Positions 10,001 through 17,690 of a stretch of DNA of 43,196 nt are shown here, in pieces. Source of the stretch: Bacteroidales bacterium UBA755 (GTDB lineage: Bacteria > Bacteroidota > Bacteroidia > Bacteroidales > UBA932); assembly GCA_002297815.1 (NCBI GenBank), contig DBKH01000014.1:1-43196 (forward strand). The letters run 5' to 3'. A program made the position numbers and the translations under genes. The first letter of the stretch is position 1. The number at the start of each line of letters is the position of its first letter. Under the pieces are notes generated by a model. It did no database searches, was not told the origin of the DNA, and saw nothing but the letters and a program-made list of their open reading frames with translations.

Positions 10001-10497
10001 GGAACCGCCTGAATGATCTGATTGGCGACAGTAACGGCAAGAATTTCAGGAAGATAGCCCAGAGTTACGTCCTTGGCAGCCTTGTGAAGGCAGCAAACCG
10101 CTACATGAACGACCTGACCGACAGGTATGTCCTGAAAGTCGTACCGGGTACGTTCGTCATTGAGGTCGAGGATGCCTACCAAGGCTACGTCTCCCGTCCG
10201 GCAAGCACGATTTCCGGTGGAGAGAGCTTCCTTGTGTCCCTTTCCCTGGCCTTGGCTTTGTCTGACATCGGTGACGGTCTGGCAGTCGGCACCTTGTTCA
10301 TCGACGAAGGTTTCGGAACCCTTTCCGGTGAGCCTCTCCAGAATGCCGTGAACACGCTGAAAACCCTCCGCACCAAGTCCGGCCGGCAGGTAGGCATAAT
10401 CAGCCACATCGAAGAACTTCAGGAGAAGATCCCTGTCCGGATAGAAGTCAACCAGAACGAGCGCACCGCCACCAGCACGGTGACAGTGGTTTCCTGA
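7093..10497 (+). CDS. sbcC: SbcC, Rad50/SMC-like ATPase subunit of SbcCD
   Basis: This 1134-residue ATPase partners SbcD. The N-terminal lobe has Walker A at about residues 36-44 (GKTGAGKST) and a Q-loop region (NQFCRTTMLAQGEFTRFL). Long charged coiled coils follow, with the zinc hook C550-P-V-C553 almost exactly at the midpoint. The C-terminal lobe has the ABC signature STISGGESF at about 1039-1047, Walker B LFIDEGFG at about 1067-1074 and the H-loop IISHIEEL. The length fits bacterial SbcC. It follows sbcD by 13 bases with the same orientation. Several long open frames on the opposite strand of the coiled-coil region are an effect of its repetitive codon content and are not genes. Confidence 0.97.
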   Translation: MKIQKLTIYNIASIEDAVIDFDSKPLSDCDVFLITGKTGAGKSTILDAICLALYGDTPRLAGTQMEGSSADHGDDVKVDSPARLLRQGTGSGFVRLEFKGTNGADYVAEWSVARARGKANGRIQKKKDDWTLKNLDSGALYVGSKEVNAEIASAVGLSFNQFCRTTMLAQGEFTRFLNSKDNEKADILEKITGVDIYTKIGAKVYEITKRKEEAWKDAERKISDVKILSEEEKKLKLKEKEDKLAEAESARASRDECGKKRDWLSQDAKLKATIESDSKAVSEREAVTRTDEYLAEENLAVSFRATEAVRGNMKNQKREEEAALEARTRLSGLSEKYRSVKGGLAFLSDEEKRLAEDKASVEAELEKDAPLLPVLEKEQTIAGHIGVIESGREYIRESEVELLRLRSDLTGVWLPASEKAKSLESEAGRERMLAEETQKKAEDALAESNAAAVRKEIGDLKEKSVNVKLAQERLSLLEQLIARRKTEAQDIAEKEKRLEGKIAERDSLAKAVDASRIKSELADEVYRKLSMTVEDTVKAIRNNLQVGDICPVCMREIESALPTDLELRKRLAPMESACEEARIIYRNDKECYDRLVAEIVAESEQLQKRKSAFENDSEVDRMTESVNMAAKKCGLATVDDGTKLALHTMSQGICQRLSELIEKEKVCARLEKEAAEARKSSTAARDAVDKAVAARVKADNDVQSKKSEIERVEALVSDRRKSVLSAEQAVGGILAGSPWGENWSEDTLIFMKNLEEAVRSHQKRVERAESLSKKIDELRARIGFVQGTVEAIEEMMPSWKELTRGETVNIPELSMEAESVKSALILERHKLALAEENAKAESAKVEAFLEEHTEYDRAALKALSEYSETAIAEIERRHKKASDELAAAKVALATDQRNESEHQLNKPSLEDEDTVERLDDLYKINDKAMSDAASQEVLLTEALRQDEENRGKVGRLKEIADNLRNELLMWNRLNDLIGDSNGKNFRKIAQSYVLGSLVKAANRYMNDLTDRYVLKVVPGTFVIEVEDAYQGYVSRPASTISGGESFLVSLSLALALSDIGDGLAVGTLFIDEGFGTLSGEPLQNAVNTLKTLRTKSGRQVGIISHIEELQEKIPVRIEVNQNERTATSTVTVVS

Positions 10498-10597
10498 TAG
10501 AGATCTGTTTGCTGCAAACTCATACATTTTGCTGCATGAAATTGCCTATTTGGAAGTTGAATAAATGAATATTGCTGCCTTTTAATTGTTAAGGAAT

Positions 10598-11614
10598 ATG
10601 CCGCTGAACAAGAATGCCATGGCAAGGTACCATCGTCTGGACGCTTGCTTTAAGGATAAAGACAAGAGATATTACATTGAAGACCTAATCCGGGAATGCA
10701 GCGATGCAATCCGGACTTCGGATGCCCCTGAAGCGACAGTCAGCAGAAGTCAGGTGTTCGCTGACATAAAGAATCTGACGGATGAATATCCCGGATCGAT
10801 AGTCAAGGTGAGAGATGAGCGGGGGCGTGTCTATTATCGGTATGCGGATCCTGGCTTTTCGATAAACAACAGACCGTTGTCTGTAGATGAGGCCAAGATG
10901 ATCCGCGACACGATCCAAATGCTCGGACGTTTCAAGGGCCTGCCGTATTTCGATGAACTAGAGGACGCAGCCAAGCGCTTTGAGGAATTTGGCCTGACAT
11001 CGGGGAATTTTGACTGCGTAGGATTTGAAAGCAACGAAGACCTCGTCGGGTTTGATAATTTCGATGGACTCTTCAAGGCGATAGTGGGAAGGCTGGTGTT
11101 GAAGATAAGATATTCACCAGCCTTTGGTAAAGAGGAGGATCGAATATTCCATCCGTATTATCTGAAGCAATACAACTGTCGCTGGTTCCTGCTAGGTTTC
11201 GATGTGAAGGTGCTGGCCATCAGGAACTTTGCGTTGGACAGGATAAAGGGATTCTCTGTCGTGGATGGCATTGAATATATTCCTTATAGCGGAGGCGGCT
11301 TTGATGAATACTTCAAGGACGTGGTTGGCGTGACCATTATGGAGAATGTACCTGTTCAGGACATTGAGTTCCTTGTGTACGATGAGAAGACTTATAATTA
11401 TTTGCTGACCAAACCGTTCCATAGCAGCCTCCGTCTTATGAAGGAGTACGTCTCTCCAGAGGACCCGGCCAAAATGAAAGTGACCGTCCGCCCGAACTTT
11501 GAGCTGGAAGCCGTCCTGCTGAGGTACGCCGACAACATCCGCATCGTCTCCCCCGACCCCTTCCGCCAACGCTTCCTCGCCCGCATCCGAAAGATCCTTG
11601 AGCGGAATGAGTGA
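10598..11614 (+). CDS. WYL-domain transcriptional regulator
   Basis: This protein of about 338 residues carries a WYL sensor domain, a ligand- or nucleic-acid-sensing fold attached to DNA-binding domains in many DNA-repair and defence regulators. The N-terminal part (about 1-80) contains a helix-turn-helix-like region (YYIEDLIRECSDAI, SRSQVFADIKNL) and a wing (KVRDERGRVYYRYAD). The central WYL core contains YYLKQYNCRWFLLGFD and IRNFALDRIKGFSV. The C-terminal WCX-like region contains KMKVTVRPNFELEAVLLRYADNIRIVSP. ATG 10598 is preceded by AAGGA. It lies 100 bases after sbcC on the same strand and could be co-transcribed with the SbcCD genes, which suggests, without proving, a DNA-damage or foreign-DNA link. 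Confidence 0.9.
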   Translation: MPLNKNAMARYHRLDACFKDKDKRYYIEDLIRECSDAIRTSDAPEATVSRSQVFADIKNLTDEYPGSIVKVRDERGRVYYRYADPGFSINNRPLSVDEAKMIRDTIQMLGRFKGLPYFDELEDAAKRFEEFGLTSGNFDCVGFESNEDLVGFDNFDGLFKAIVGRLVLKIRYSPAFGKEEDRIFHPYYLKQYNCRWFLLGFDVKVLAIRNFALDRIKGFSVVDGIEYIPYSGGGFDEYFKDVVGVTIMENVPVQDIEFLVYDEKTYNYLLTKPFHSSLRLMKEYVSPEDPAKMKVTVRPNFELEAVLLRYADNIRIVSPDPFRQRFLARIRKILERNE

Positions 11615-11629
11615 TTAGTTTCCTGATTG

Positions 11630-12628
11630 TCAAAAAGTAAGCATCTTGCATCTGTAGGTGTAGGATGCTTTGTAGGCTTTCTTCAATTCTTCAGATAAGA
11701 AAGACCTTTCGATTAGCTGTAGGGCTTTGGGAACGGGAGATGAGAATGTCTCCAATTCTTTGGCTATCACCTTTCCCGGAAGTCCGATCCTCCTCCCGAA
11801 CTCGGTGAAATCATCGTGGCCTATGTTATGCGTGTCCGACATATTCATACCCTCTTTGAAAAGGCCCCTGTCCAATGCGAATATGCGAGGTTCCCGGAGT
11901 TGCAGTGATGTGTTGACAAGGTCATAGGCAGGGGAAAGCCTATATTCCCCGTTTCTTTCGATAAGTGAGAAATTTTTAAGGTGAGCATCGTCATTAAGCG
12001 TCACGAAGTTGAAAAGGAGCAGCCTGTAGAAGCGTCTTATGTCAACAAGTGATGCTTTAACGTATTGGCGTATCACCCCGGCACATTCCTCATAGCTTGC
12101 TTTGGCGTATTTATAGTTAATTCCACCATTGTCTTTGCTGTAGCCGAGTAGAGCGGCAAAATCTTCCTGTTTGTACTTCCCATGTGAATGGACATCAAAT
12201 CTTTTTGTGAGATATGCAGGAGTTCCATCATCGAAGAAGCAAAGCCCGTTGGCTGCTGTCTCTATTCCATAGGCTTGAGAGGCGATCTGCATCGTCACGT
12301 GCTCATTGGCATTGCAATAATCCTTGTTTATGATGTGATAACCGGTTGGACGCGGTTTCAGGATAAACGTTCCCTGCTCATTCTCATTGCTGTACCGTAG
12401 TCTGCCATCATCACCTGCCACTACAGAAAACTTTGTCTGGACTCCGGAAAGTGAGATACGTCCAGCGTTTTTGATTGCTATGTCTCCTTCTCCTGACTCG
12501 TCCTCAGGACTTGCGCCAGCGAATATGTGTGAGATCTTTCTTCCATCGAATAGAGACCTTATTGCCGATGGTGAATATGTGGCATATCCCTCTTCGAGCG
12601 TTGACGGGCAGATGTTTAATTTGTTCAT
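11630..12628 (-). CDS. HipT-like serine/threonine kinase toxin (HipA C-terminal domain)
   Basis: This 332-residue kinase of the HipA family lacks HipA's N-terminal subdomain, which is encoded by the gene before it. HipA-type kinases phosphorylate aminoacyl-tRNA synthetases and halt growth. Visible kinase features are the Gly-rich loop with serines 59 and 61 (ISLSGVQTKFS), Lys91 in FILKP for ATP binding, the catalytic segment LNDDAHLKN (residues 211-219), and the metal-binding Asp236 in SPAYDLV. The S-L-S arrangement recalls the paired autophosphorylated serines of E. coli HipT. It overlaps the upstream HipS-like gene by four bases (ATGA), so the two are translationally coupled. All key residues look intact, so the kinase is probably active. 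Its target is unknown. Confidence 0.9.
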   Translation of the reverse strand: MNKLNICPSTLEEGYATYSPSAIRSLFDGRKISHIFAGASPEDESGEGDIAIKNAGRISLSGVQTKFSVVAGDDGRLRYSNENEQGTFILKPRPTGYHIINKDYCNANEHVTMQIASQAYGIETAANGLCFFDDGTPAYLTKRFDVHSHGKYKQEDFAALLGYSKDNGGINYKYAKASYEECAGVIRQYVKASLVDIRRFYRLLLFNFVTLNDDAHLKNFSLIERNGEYRLSPAYDLVNTSLQLREPRIFALDRGLFKEGMNMSDTHNIGHDDFTEFGRRIGLPGKVIAKELETFSSPVPKALQLIERSFLSEELKKAYKASYTYRCKMLTF

Positions 12629-12951
12629 GCTTCGATGGTTTTGACTGTTATAGCACCTATGGTGTCAAATGCGCAGGTCGCCAGCATTATCCCGAAGTCA
12701 TCCTCTGGATCTATTCTGAGAAGCTGTGACTGAAGTTGCCTGTTCTCTCCTTCAGAAAGCATATTCGCAAAGGCCGGAAAGAGATATTTTGAGTGATATG
12801 GCTCATTCCTGAGCGGTAAGGTAAGGCTCACCGGTTCGGCATTTTCTCCAAGGAGATACGCTCTGTCGTAAGTGAATGAATATTCCTTATTGTCATCCTC
12901 CAGTAGTGTCCCGCATTTTATTCCGTGCAGGAAGATCTCGCAAAGTCTCAT
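12625..12951 (-). CDS. HipS-like protein (stand-alone HipA N-terminal subdomain)
   Basis: This 108-residue protein corresponds to the N-terminal subdomain of HipA. It starts MRLCEIFLHGIKCGTL, contains the PVSLTLPLR segment typical of that domain, has FPAFANMLSEGENRQ in the middle and ends with DTIGAITVK. In HipBST systems this separate piece, HipS, acts as the antitoxin that blocks the kinase. Here it sits between a HipB-like DNA-binding gene (4 bases upstream) and the kinase (4-base overlap downstream), giving the order hipB-hipS-hipT. Calling it an antitoxin is inference from that system; it could instead be a structural part of a split HipA. Confidence 0.87.
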   Translation of the reverse strand: MRLCEIFLHGIKCGTLLEDDNKEYSFTYDRAYLLGENAEPVSLTLPLRNEPYHSKYLFPAFANMLSEGENRQLQSQLLRIDPEDDFGIMLATCAFDTIGAITVKTIEA

Positions 12952-12955
12952 GATT

Positions 12956-13153
12956 TCAGTCCTTTAGTTTAGTTGCCATTTCAAGTCCCAACACCTCGCA
13001 GATTGACAGGTAAGTGGAGATTTTAGGGTCTCCTTGCCCTCTCTCCACCGCCACTACAGTGTTTGTGCTGATTCCAGCGAGATCCGCAAGCTCCGTTTGT
13101 GTTATGTCAAGTGCCTTCCGCCGTTCTTTTATCTGAATGCCAATCCTCTTCAT
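12956..13153 (-). CDS. HipB-like Xre-family HTH antitoxin/repressor
   Basis: This 65-residue single-domain helix-turn-helix protein has the Xre/Cro pattern (GIQIKERRKALDITQTELAD, AGISTNTVVAVERGQGDP, LSICEVLGLEMATKL). It is the first gene of the three-gene hip operon and ends four bases before the HipS-like gene. HipB proteins bind operators in their own promoter and, in classical HipBA, also neutralise the toxin. The DNA just upstream (13170-13200) is AT-rich and holds short inverted arms (ATTAT and ATAAT, at about 13174 and 13188) that could be an operator, but I cannot show this. Confidence 0.88.
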   Translation of the reverse strand: MKRIGIQIKERRKALDITQTELADLAGISTNTVVAVERGQGDPKISTYLSICEVLGLEMATKLKD

Positions 13154-13288
13154 TTTCGCAATGTGTTGGTATTATTAGGCAATTATAATGATTATTTATT
13201 GGAAATGCAAATAAAATCGTAATGCGTTGTGATTTTTTTTAACAATTGTTTGAGCGTTGCAAAGTCTTAACGTATCTGTCTCATCTTG

Positions 13289-14250
13289 TCATCCGTTTGT
13301 GGGGTTTATGTCAAATGGGAGCAATGGAGCGTCAGGTTCACTGGTGACATTACAAGCATTATAGTTGAACCTGTCAAAATCGGAGACAAAAGTACGGTCC
13401 TGAATGACCTTGAACTTGTCATATTCACTATAGGCCTTGCCTCTTCTTGAGAAATGGTACCTGCTGACACAACAGCTTTGTAATCGTTCATTGACAGGAA
13501 ATGCTCCAGACGCTGTCTCCAATCATCCATTGTCGTGACGATGTGCCTTCGCGCGCGAGATTCAGCAAAATCACTATTGACTCTATAGCCCACAGCTATT
13601 ATTGCATCAAAATTATAGAACAAAGGCGTGAGCTCTACATCGCGGTCTCCTTCAGACTGAACTATCCCAATTTTTCGGATAGTTGCCACCTCTGACAATT
13701 CACCGCTGTCGAATATCTGTTTCAAATGGTAATTGACAGTTCGCACATCCACTCCGAAAAGATCTGCCATCCTCTTCTGGGACATCCAGAATGTATCACC
13801 ATTGAAGATAACCTCAATACGTGTCTCTCCCTGAGCTGTCTTATAGAATAATATATTGGAATCAACTGAATTACGAATAAGTTCTCCTGTCGAAACAGTA
13901 TTGGTGAAGAACAGCCTTGCCTGCTGTACCATAGGTTTTTTCCCGTCTGCATTCTCGGCAATAATCAGACAAGCAAGGCGTGAAAGATGGAAGGTCTCCA
14001 CTTTTCTGAAAGACCCTCCTCCGACTCTTACCATATCAACCGACTGGTTGAAATGCTCGTCGATTTTCATACCTTTCTCGTTGGCGACAGCAATGGCCTT
14101 GTCAATCACAGCCTTGAATTTCCAATACCCGGAATACCCAAGCGCGTCAGAAATTTCACGGGAATTCCAATATTCCTTTCCGTCATCACCCCTGTGCCGT
14201 AAGTCATCGAATACAGATCGAAGCTCCTGAATGTTGTTTTGTTGTTCCAT
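13289..14250 (-). pseudogene. DinD-like / RhuM-like chimera, frameshifted and internally deleted
   Basis: The N-terminal part (residues about 1-125) resembles DinD (DNA-damage-inducible protein D): GKEYWNSREISDALGYSGYW, then SFRKVETFHLSRLACLIIAEN. In the same frame a RhuM-like region follows: NSNILFYKTAQGETRIEV was expected and the window has DSNILFYKTAQGETRIEV, then MADLFGVDVRTVNYHLKQIF and FDAIIAVGYRVNS. After GYRVNS the segment RhuM proteins usually carry is missing, and the sequence jumps to a C-terminal-like DFAESRARRHIV. Near 13438-13441 the frame shifts: the initial frame ends in unrelated residues at 13306, while the next frame continues GKAYSEYDKFKVIQDRTF to a stop at 13289. One missing base in the codon after GAG would restore it. 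I therefore call a degraded accessory gene. Confidence 0.75.
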
Positions 14251-14303
14251 AATCCACCAAATTTACTATAGTCAGTTGAATTATTAGGTAATATTTGCGT
14301 TCC

Positions 14304-14594
14304 ATGGGACTCGCTGAGGATCTTGACTCCACGGAGCTCGCGGAGAGACTTCACGAGCAAATCCTTGTCGTTGATGTCCTGAACCGTAATCTTGTCCGTA
14401 GGGACGAGGAGATAGAGAGACTCAAAGCCAGAATCGCGGAACTTGAAGGTGGGGCCAAACCCATTGTGAGGACCTGTACCAACAGCAGCGTTCCTCCCTC
14501 CAAGAACCCGATAGGCATCCCTCATACGCAACATTGCTATCTTCGGTCAGGAGCACCGCTGCTTGGAGGCTTTGGCGGCCCTTTACCCGGATAG
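14304..14594 (+). pseudogene. Remnant of an IS66-like transposase N-terminus
   Basis: An open frame of about 96 residues begins MGLAEDLDSTELAERL, continues with a short coiled coil (EEIERLKARIAELEGG) and then NSSVPPSKNPIG. That combination of a coiled coil plus an N-S-S-x-P-P-S motif is the N-terminal hallmark of IS66-family transposases. The similarity stops near 14545, where a large palindromic element begins (14553); the frame ends inside that element at 14594. No zinc-binding or DDE catalytic region follows, so this is a truncated relic. The family assignment rests on the motif only. Confidence 0.5.
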
Positions 14595-14639
14595 GGCGCG
14601 CGAAGCGCGTAGGCCGTCATGGCCTCCAAGCAGCGGTGC
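14553..14639. repeat. Family-2 palindromic element, intergenic copy
   Basis: Perfect 18-base inverted arms at 14553-14570 and 14622-14639 (GCACCGCTGCTTGGAGGC and its reverse complement) enclose a 51-base centre. The centre carries CCCGGATAGGGCGCGC (from 14587), which recurs inside metH at about 36373-36388. The whole would fold as a long hairpin or cruciform. It abuts and ends the IS66-like remnant, so it probably inserted there. It resembles REP/MITE-like non-autonomous elements, but I see no terminal direct repeat that would prove transposition. Confidence 0.8.
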
Positions 14640-15219
14640 CAAAGCAAGGTAAAGCATTGTCTGATTCATTTTCATAAGAATTAGTATCACCTACTCTATG
14701 TCTATACGCAACACGTTCTGTGTCAACGAGTGGTAAGAAATGTATTAATTATCATATAGTTAACACTTCGTCTTGAGTGTTAAACTGCTAAAGGCTTGTG
14801 GCTAAAATATTTATTAACAATGATTTACGAATTACGCTTACCTCCAGTTAGGGAACAGACCAAAAGTTGAGAGATAGAACGACAATTTTGCCGCGAAGTG
14901 CCGTCGAACCTCTCCATTTGTCGGTTTTGAACGACATTATAGTCTAAGAATGTCGTTCATTCCCTCCGGCATCAGATCTTTTACACAGGGTTTTGGACTA
15001 GCCACGATTTGTTGCGTGGTGATTGTGCGGAAATCAAAGACATGAGTTGCCACACATTGGAGGCTTTATTGGGCGAAAACGCTGCCGTGACGAGTCGGTA
15101 GGCGGGTTACGGTGTCAAATAGAGACAATATCGTCACCGAAGAGAGTCGTTGAGAGACTTTCGGTGACAAAAATGGGCAAAAATCGCGGCTTTGGAGTGC
15201 AGCGCTGAAGTGAAGCTCC
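14640..15219. other. Gene-free, hairpin-rich stretch at the island edge
   Basis: I see no convincing gene in these 580 bases. Three inverted repeats stand out: TTAACACT/AGTGTTAA at 14760-14783 with an 8-base loop; GAACGACATT/AATGTCGTTC at 14929-14958 with a 10-base loop; and GTCACCGAA/TTCGGTGAC within about 15133-15170. A 61-codon frame at 15023-15208 has no recognisable domain and no ribosome-binding site. The stretch could be decayed mobile-element DNA or hold a structured RNA. Confidence 0.5.
14929..14958. repeat. Perfect 10-base inverted repeat in the gene-free stretch
   Basis: The arms GAACGACATT and AATGTCGTTC are separated by 10 bases. There is no following T-tract, so it is not an obvious intrinsic terminator. 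It may be an operator, part of a structured RNA or a mobile-element end. Confidence 0.6.
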
Positions 15220-16578
15220 CTACCTGAACAGTCGGTCGATGTCCTTGACGGTGTGGGGGAGGGCGAAGACTACGACGCGGTCGTAGGGTTCGATGCGGGT
15301 GGAGCCGATGGCGATGTAGGACTCGCTGCCTCGGATGAGGCCACCGATCACAGCGTCTTTTGGGAACGTGATGTCCTTGAGGGTGCCTTTGGTGATGGCA
15401 CTGCCAGGAGCTACGGTATATTCAAGAACCTCGGCATCTGTGCCGCTCATGTACTTGACCAAGCGGGCCTTGCCACTGAGGGTGAACTTGAAAAGGCGGC
15501 CAGCGGTGATTAGTTTCTTGTTGATGACAGAATCGACCCCCATCTCCTCAGCTAGGTGTATGTACTCGATGTTCTCTACCTCAGCGATGGTGCGGTCAAC
15601 ACCGAATTTCTTCGCCACGACACAAGCAAGTACATTAGCCTCATCGTTGCCTGTCAGAGCTAGAAACGCATCGTGGTCCTTGATTCCTTCCTCAAGCAGA
15701 AGGTCTGAGTTTCTGCCGTCTCCGATGACCACAATCACATTGTCAGGAAGCCTTTCTGACAGAATCATTCCCCGTTCCTTGTCCCGTTCAAGAATCTTCA
15801 CAGAACTGATTTTCGGGCTTAGTTTGGCTGCGACTAGTTCAGCGATGTCCGAGCCTCCGAGGATCATTACTTTGTCGATTTCGATGTTGCTCTTTCCGAG
15901 GAACTTCATCAGGAATGACATCCCTTCGCGAGTGGCGATGATAAAGACCAAATCATTGAACATGAATTTGGTGTCATACTTAGGCATGATTGTCTTTCCG
16001 CCACGTGAGATGGCAATCACACGGAACTGAAGCTCATCGCTAGTGGCTATCGCAGCAAACTCAGCGATCTTCATGTCCAAAAGAGGGGAGTCCTCATCCA
16101 ATTTGAACACCTCGACCTGGAGTTTTCCCCTTGCGAAGTCCATGGATTCGGTAGAGGAAGAATGTTTGAGAAGATCAAAAATCTCATCTGCTGCAAGCCT
16201 TTCTGGGTAGAACATTAGTTCGATACCCATCTGCTTGAACAACAGCTTGTTCTCGGCTGAAAGGAAATCATTGTCGTCAATTCTGGCCGTGACTTTCTTC
16301 GCTCCGAGATTCTTAGCCAAAAGAGCGCTCACAAGGTTCACGTCCTGAGGCACGAAAGGCACAACGGAGATGAACAGGTCAGCGTTCTGGACATCAGCCT
16401 CACGCATCACCTTCAGTGAGGATGGTGCCCCTTCGATGGCTATCACGTCTGCAATAGCACTGATGTTGGCAAGCCTCTGCGGATCATCGTCAATGACGGT
16501 TATGTCATTGGCTTCAAGGCTCAGCATCTTAGCAAGATGCGAACCGACCTCTCCGGCTCCTTGAATGACGATTTTCAT
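15220..16578 (-). CDS. trkA: TrkA, NAD(H)-binding regulatory subunit of K+ uptake
   Basis: This 452-residue cytoplasmic protein has the duplicated RCK_N/RCK_C organisation of TrkA. The first Rossmann motif is GAGEVGSHLAK at about 7-17, with acidic residues after it (TVIDDDPQR). The second half begins at about 237 with MILGGSDIAELVAAKL and continues with VIGDGRNSDLL and LTGNDEANVLACVVAKK. TrkA gates a TrkH/KtrB-type potassium channel in the membrane; no trkH lies in this window, so the channel must be encoded elsewhere. Its start overlaps the end of the upstream glycosyltransferase gene by four bases, so the two are co-transcribed, although no functional link is apparent. Confidence 0.95.
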   Translation of the reverse strand: MKIVIQGAGEVGSHLAKMLSLEANDITVIDDDPQRLANISAIADVIAIEGAPSSLKVMREADVQNADLFISVVPFVPQDVNLVSALLAKNLGAKKVTARIDDNDFLSAENKLLFKQMGIELMFYPERLAADEIFDLLKHSSSTESMDFARGKLQVEVFKLDEDSPLLDMKIAEFAAIATSDELQFRVIAISRGGKTIMPKYDTKFMFNDLVFIIATREGMSFLMKFLGKSNIEIDKVMILGGSDIAELVAAKLSPKISSVKILERDKERGMILSERLPDNVIVVIGDGRNSDLLLEEGIKDHDAFLALTGNDEANVLACVVAKKFGVDRTIAEVENIEYIHLAEEMGVDSVINKKLITAGRLFKFTLSGKARLVKYMSGTDAEVLEYTVAPGSAITKGTLKDITFPKDAVIGGLIRGSESYIAIGSTRIEPYDRVVVFALPHTVKDIDRLFR

Positions 16579-17681
16579 ATAAACTTCCTTAAATATTCAA
16601 AAATTCCGTTACCTTTCAGCATCGCGAGCGGGATGATCCACTCCGGAAATAGTGGCGGGACATCTATCCCGCGGTGTGTGTCGGCATATTCTTGAATCTC
16701 CTTGACGTCAGTTTTGGAGCCAAGGCAGCGGAACTCTTTGTGTGCCTCCCAGACCGACTTGAAGCAGTCTTTTTTTCCTGTCAGTAGATAGACTAGAGCG
16801 GAACACCCGTCCAGGCATTTTCTTATGAATATGGTCCCTTTGGCGCGCCTGCAAGCTTTGACGGCCGCTTTGTCAGGAGTCAATTCCTTGACTTCCTGCA
16901 ATGAATATGTCTTAGCGAGGTTGTTCTGGAGCATCAGCAGATTGTTCCTGTAGTTTAGCTTCAGCTTCCATGGGGAGTCGTTCGGCAGAGTGCCACCTCC
17001 AAGATGCCACACAACTGACTGAGGCACAACGAATATGCTCTTCCCTTCAAGTTGGAGTCTCCAGCAAAGGTCAATCTCCTCCATGTGGGCGAAGAACCTG
17101 TCGTCTAGCCCGCCCATCTTTGAATATTCCGTCTTGCGCACCATAAGACATGCTCCCGTGGCCCAGAAAACTTTGGCAGGGGAGTCATACTGGCCAGAGT
17201 CTTTCTCAACTCTTTTGAGAACCCTTCCACGGCAGAACGGATAGCCGAAACGGTCCAGAAAGCCACCGGCCGCACCGGCATATTCAAAGCTGTCTTTGTC
17301 GTACCAAGAATGGAGTTTCGGAGCGCATGCAGCGCAGTCTGGATGCCTGTCCATCCAATTCGTGAGCGGCCTAAGCCAGTCCTTAGGAACTTCGATGTCT
17401 GAGTTGATCAGGACAAAATATTCAAGATCAACGGCTTCCGGCAGCGAGCAGACGGCCTTAAAAGCTCTGTTGTAGCCACCGGTGAAGCCGTAGTTCTTGT
17501 CAAGGCGGATCTGTCTTACCGATGGAAACTTTTCGGACAGCATCTCCATCGATCCATCCGTGGAGGCACTGTCTGCAACGATGATTTCTGTCCCGTCCGT
17601 GGCCGAAGCCAGCAGACCGGGCAGAAAACGTTCAAGATATTCCTTTGTGTTCCAGTTTAGTATGACAACCGCCGTACGCAT
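16575..17681 (-). CDS. GT2-family glycosyltransferase
   Basis: This 368-residue family-2 glycosyltransferase (GT-A fold) begins MRTAVVILNWNTKEYL, typical of rhamnosyltransferase-like enzymes. It has the nucleotide-sugar region IIVADSASTDGSMEML, an acidic metal-binding motif in LINSDIEVPKDW, the GACLMVRKTEYSKMGGLDDR acceptor-side segment and EEIDLCWRLQLEG. No membrane segment is evident, so it probably acts at the inner face of the membrane on lipid-linked or cell-surface glycans. The donor and acceptor cannot be told from sequence. It lies between the FKBP gene (9 bases upstream) and trkA (4-base overlap). Confidence 0.92.
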   Translation of the reverse strand: MRTAVVILNWNTKEYLERFLPGLLASATDGTEIIVADSASTDGSMEMLSEKFPSVRQIRLDKNYGFTGGYNRAFKAVCSLPEAVDLEYFVLINSDIEVPKDWLRPLTNWMDRHPDCAACAPKLHSWYDKDSFEYAGAAGGFLDRFGYPFCRGRVLKRVEKDSGQYDSPAKVFWATGACLMVRKTEYSKMGGLDDRFFAHMEEIDLCWRLQLEGKSIFVVPQSVVWHLGGGTLPNDSPWKLKLNYRNNLLMLQNNLAKTYSLQEVKELTPDKAAVKACRRAKGTIFIRKCLDGCSALVYLLTGKKDCFKSVWEAHKEFRCLGSKTDVKEIQEYADTHRGIDVPPLFPEWIIPLAMLKGNGIFEYLRKFI

Positions 17682-17690
17682 ATTCCTTGA

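Noticed and set aside
14106..14534. A 142-codon minus-strand frame across the DinD-RhuM start and the IS66-like remnant
   Set aside because: It runs through two better-supported coding stretches in other frames and resembles no family.
14553..14640. Possible CRISPR or intrinsic terminator
   Set aside because: There is one palindrome without regular spacers, and no T-tract follows it. The shared centre with the metH copy fits a dispersed element better.
15023..15208. A 61-codon plus-strand frame in the gene-free stretch
   Set aside because: No ribosome-binding site or recognisable domain was seen, and it crosses an inverted repeat.
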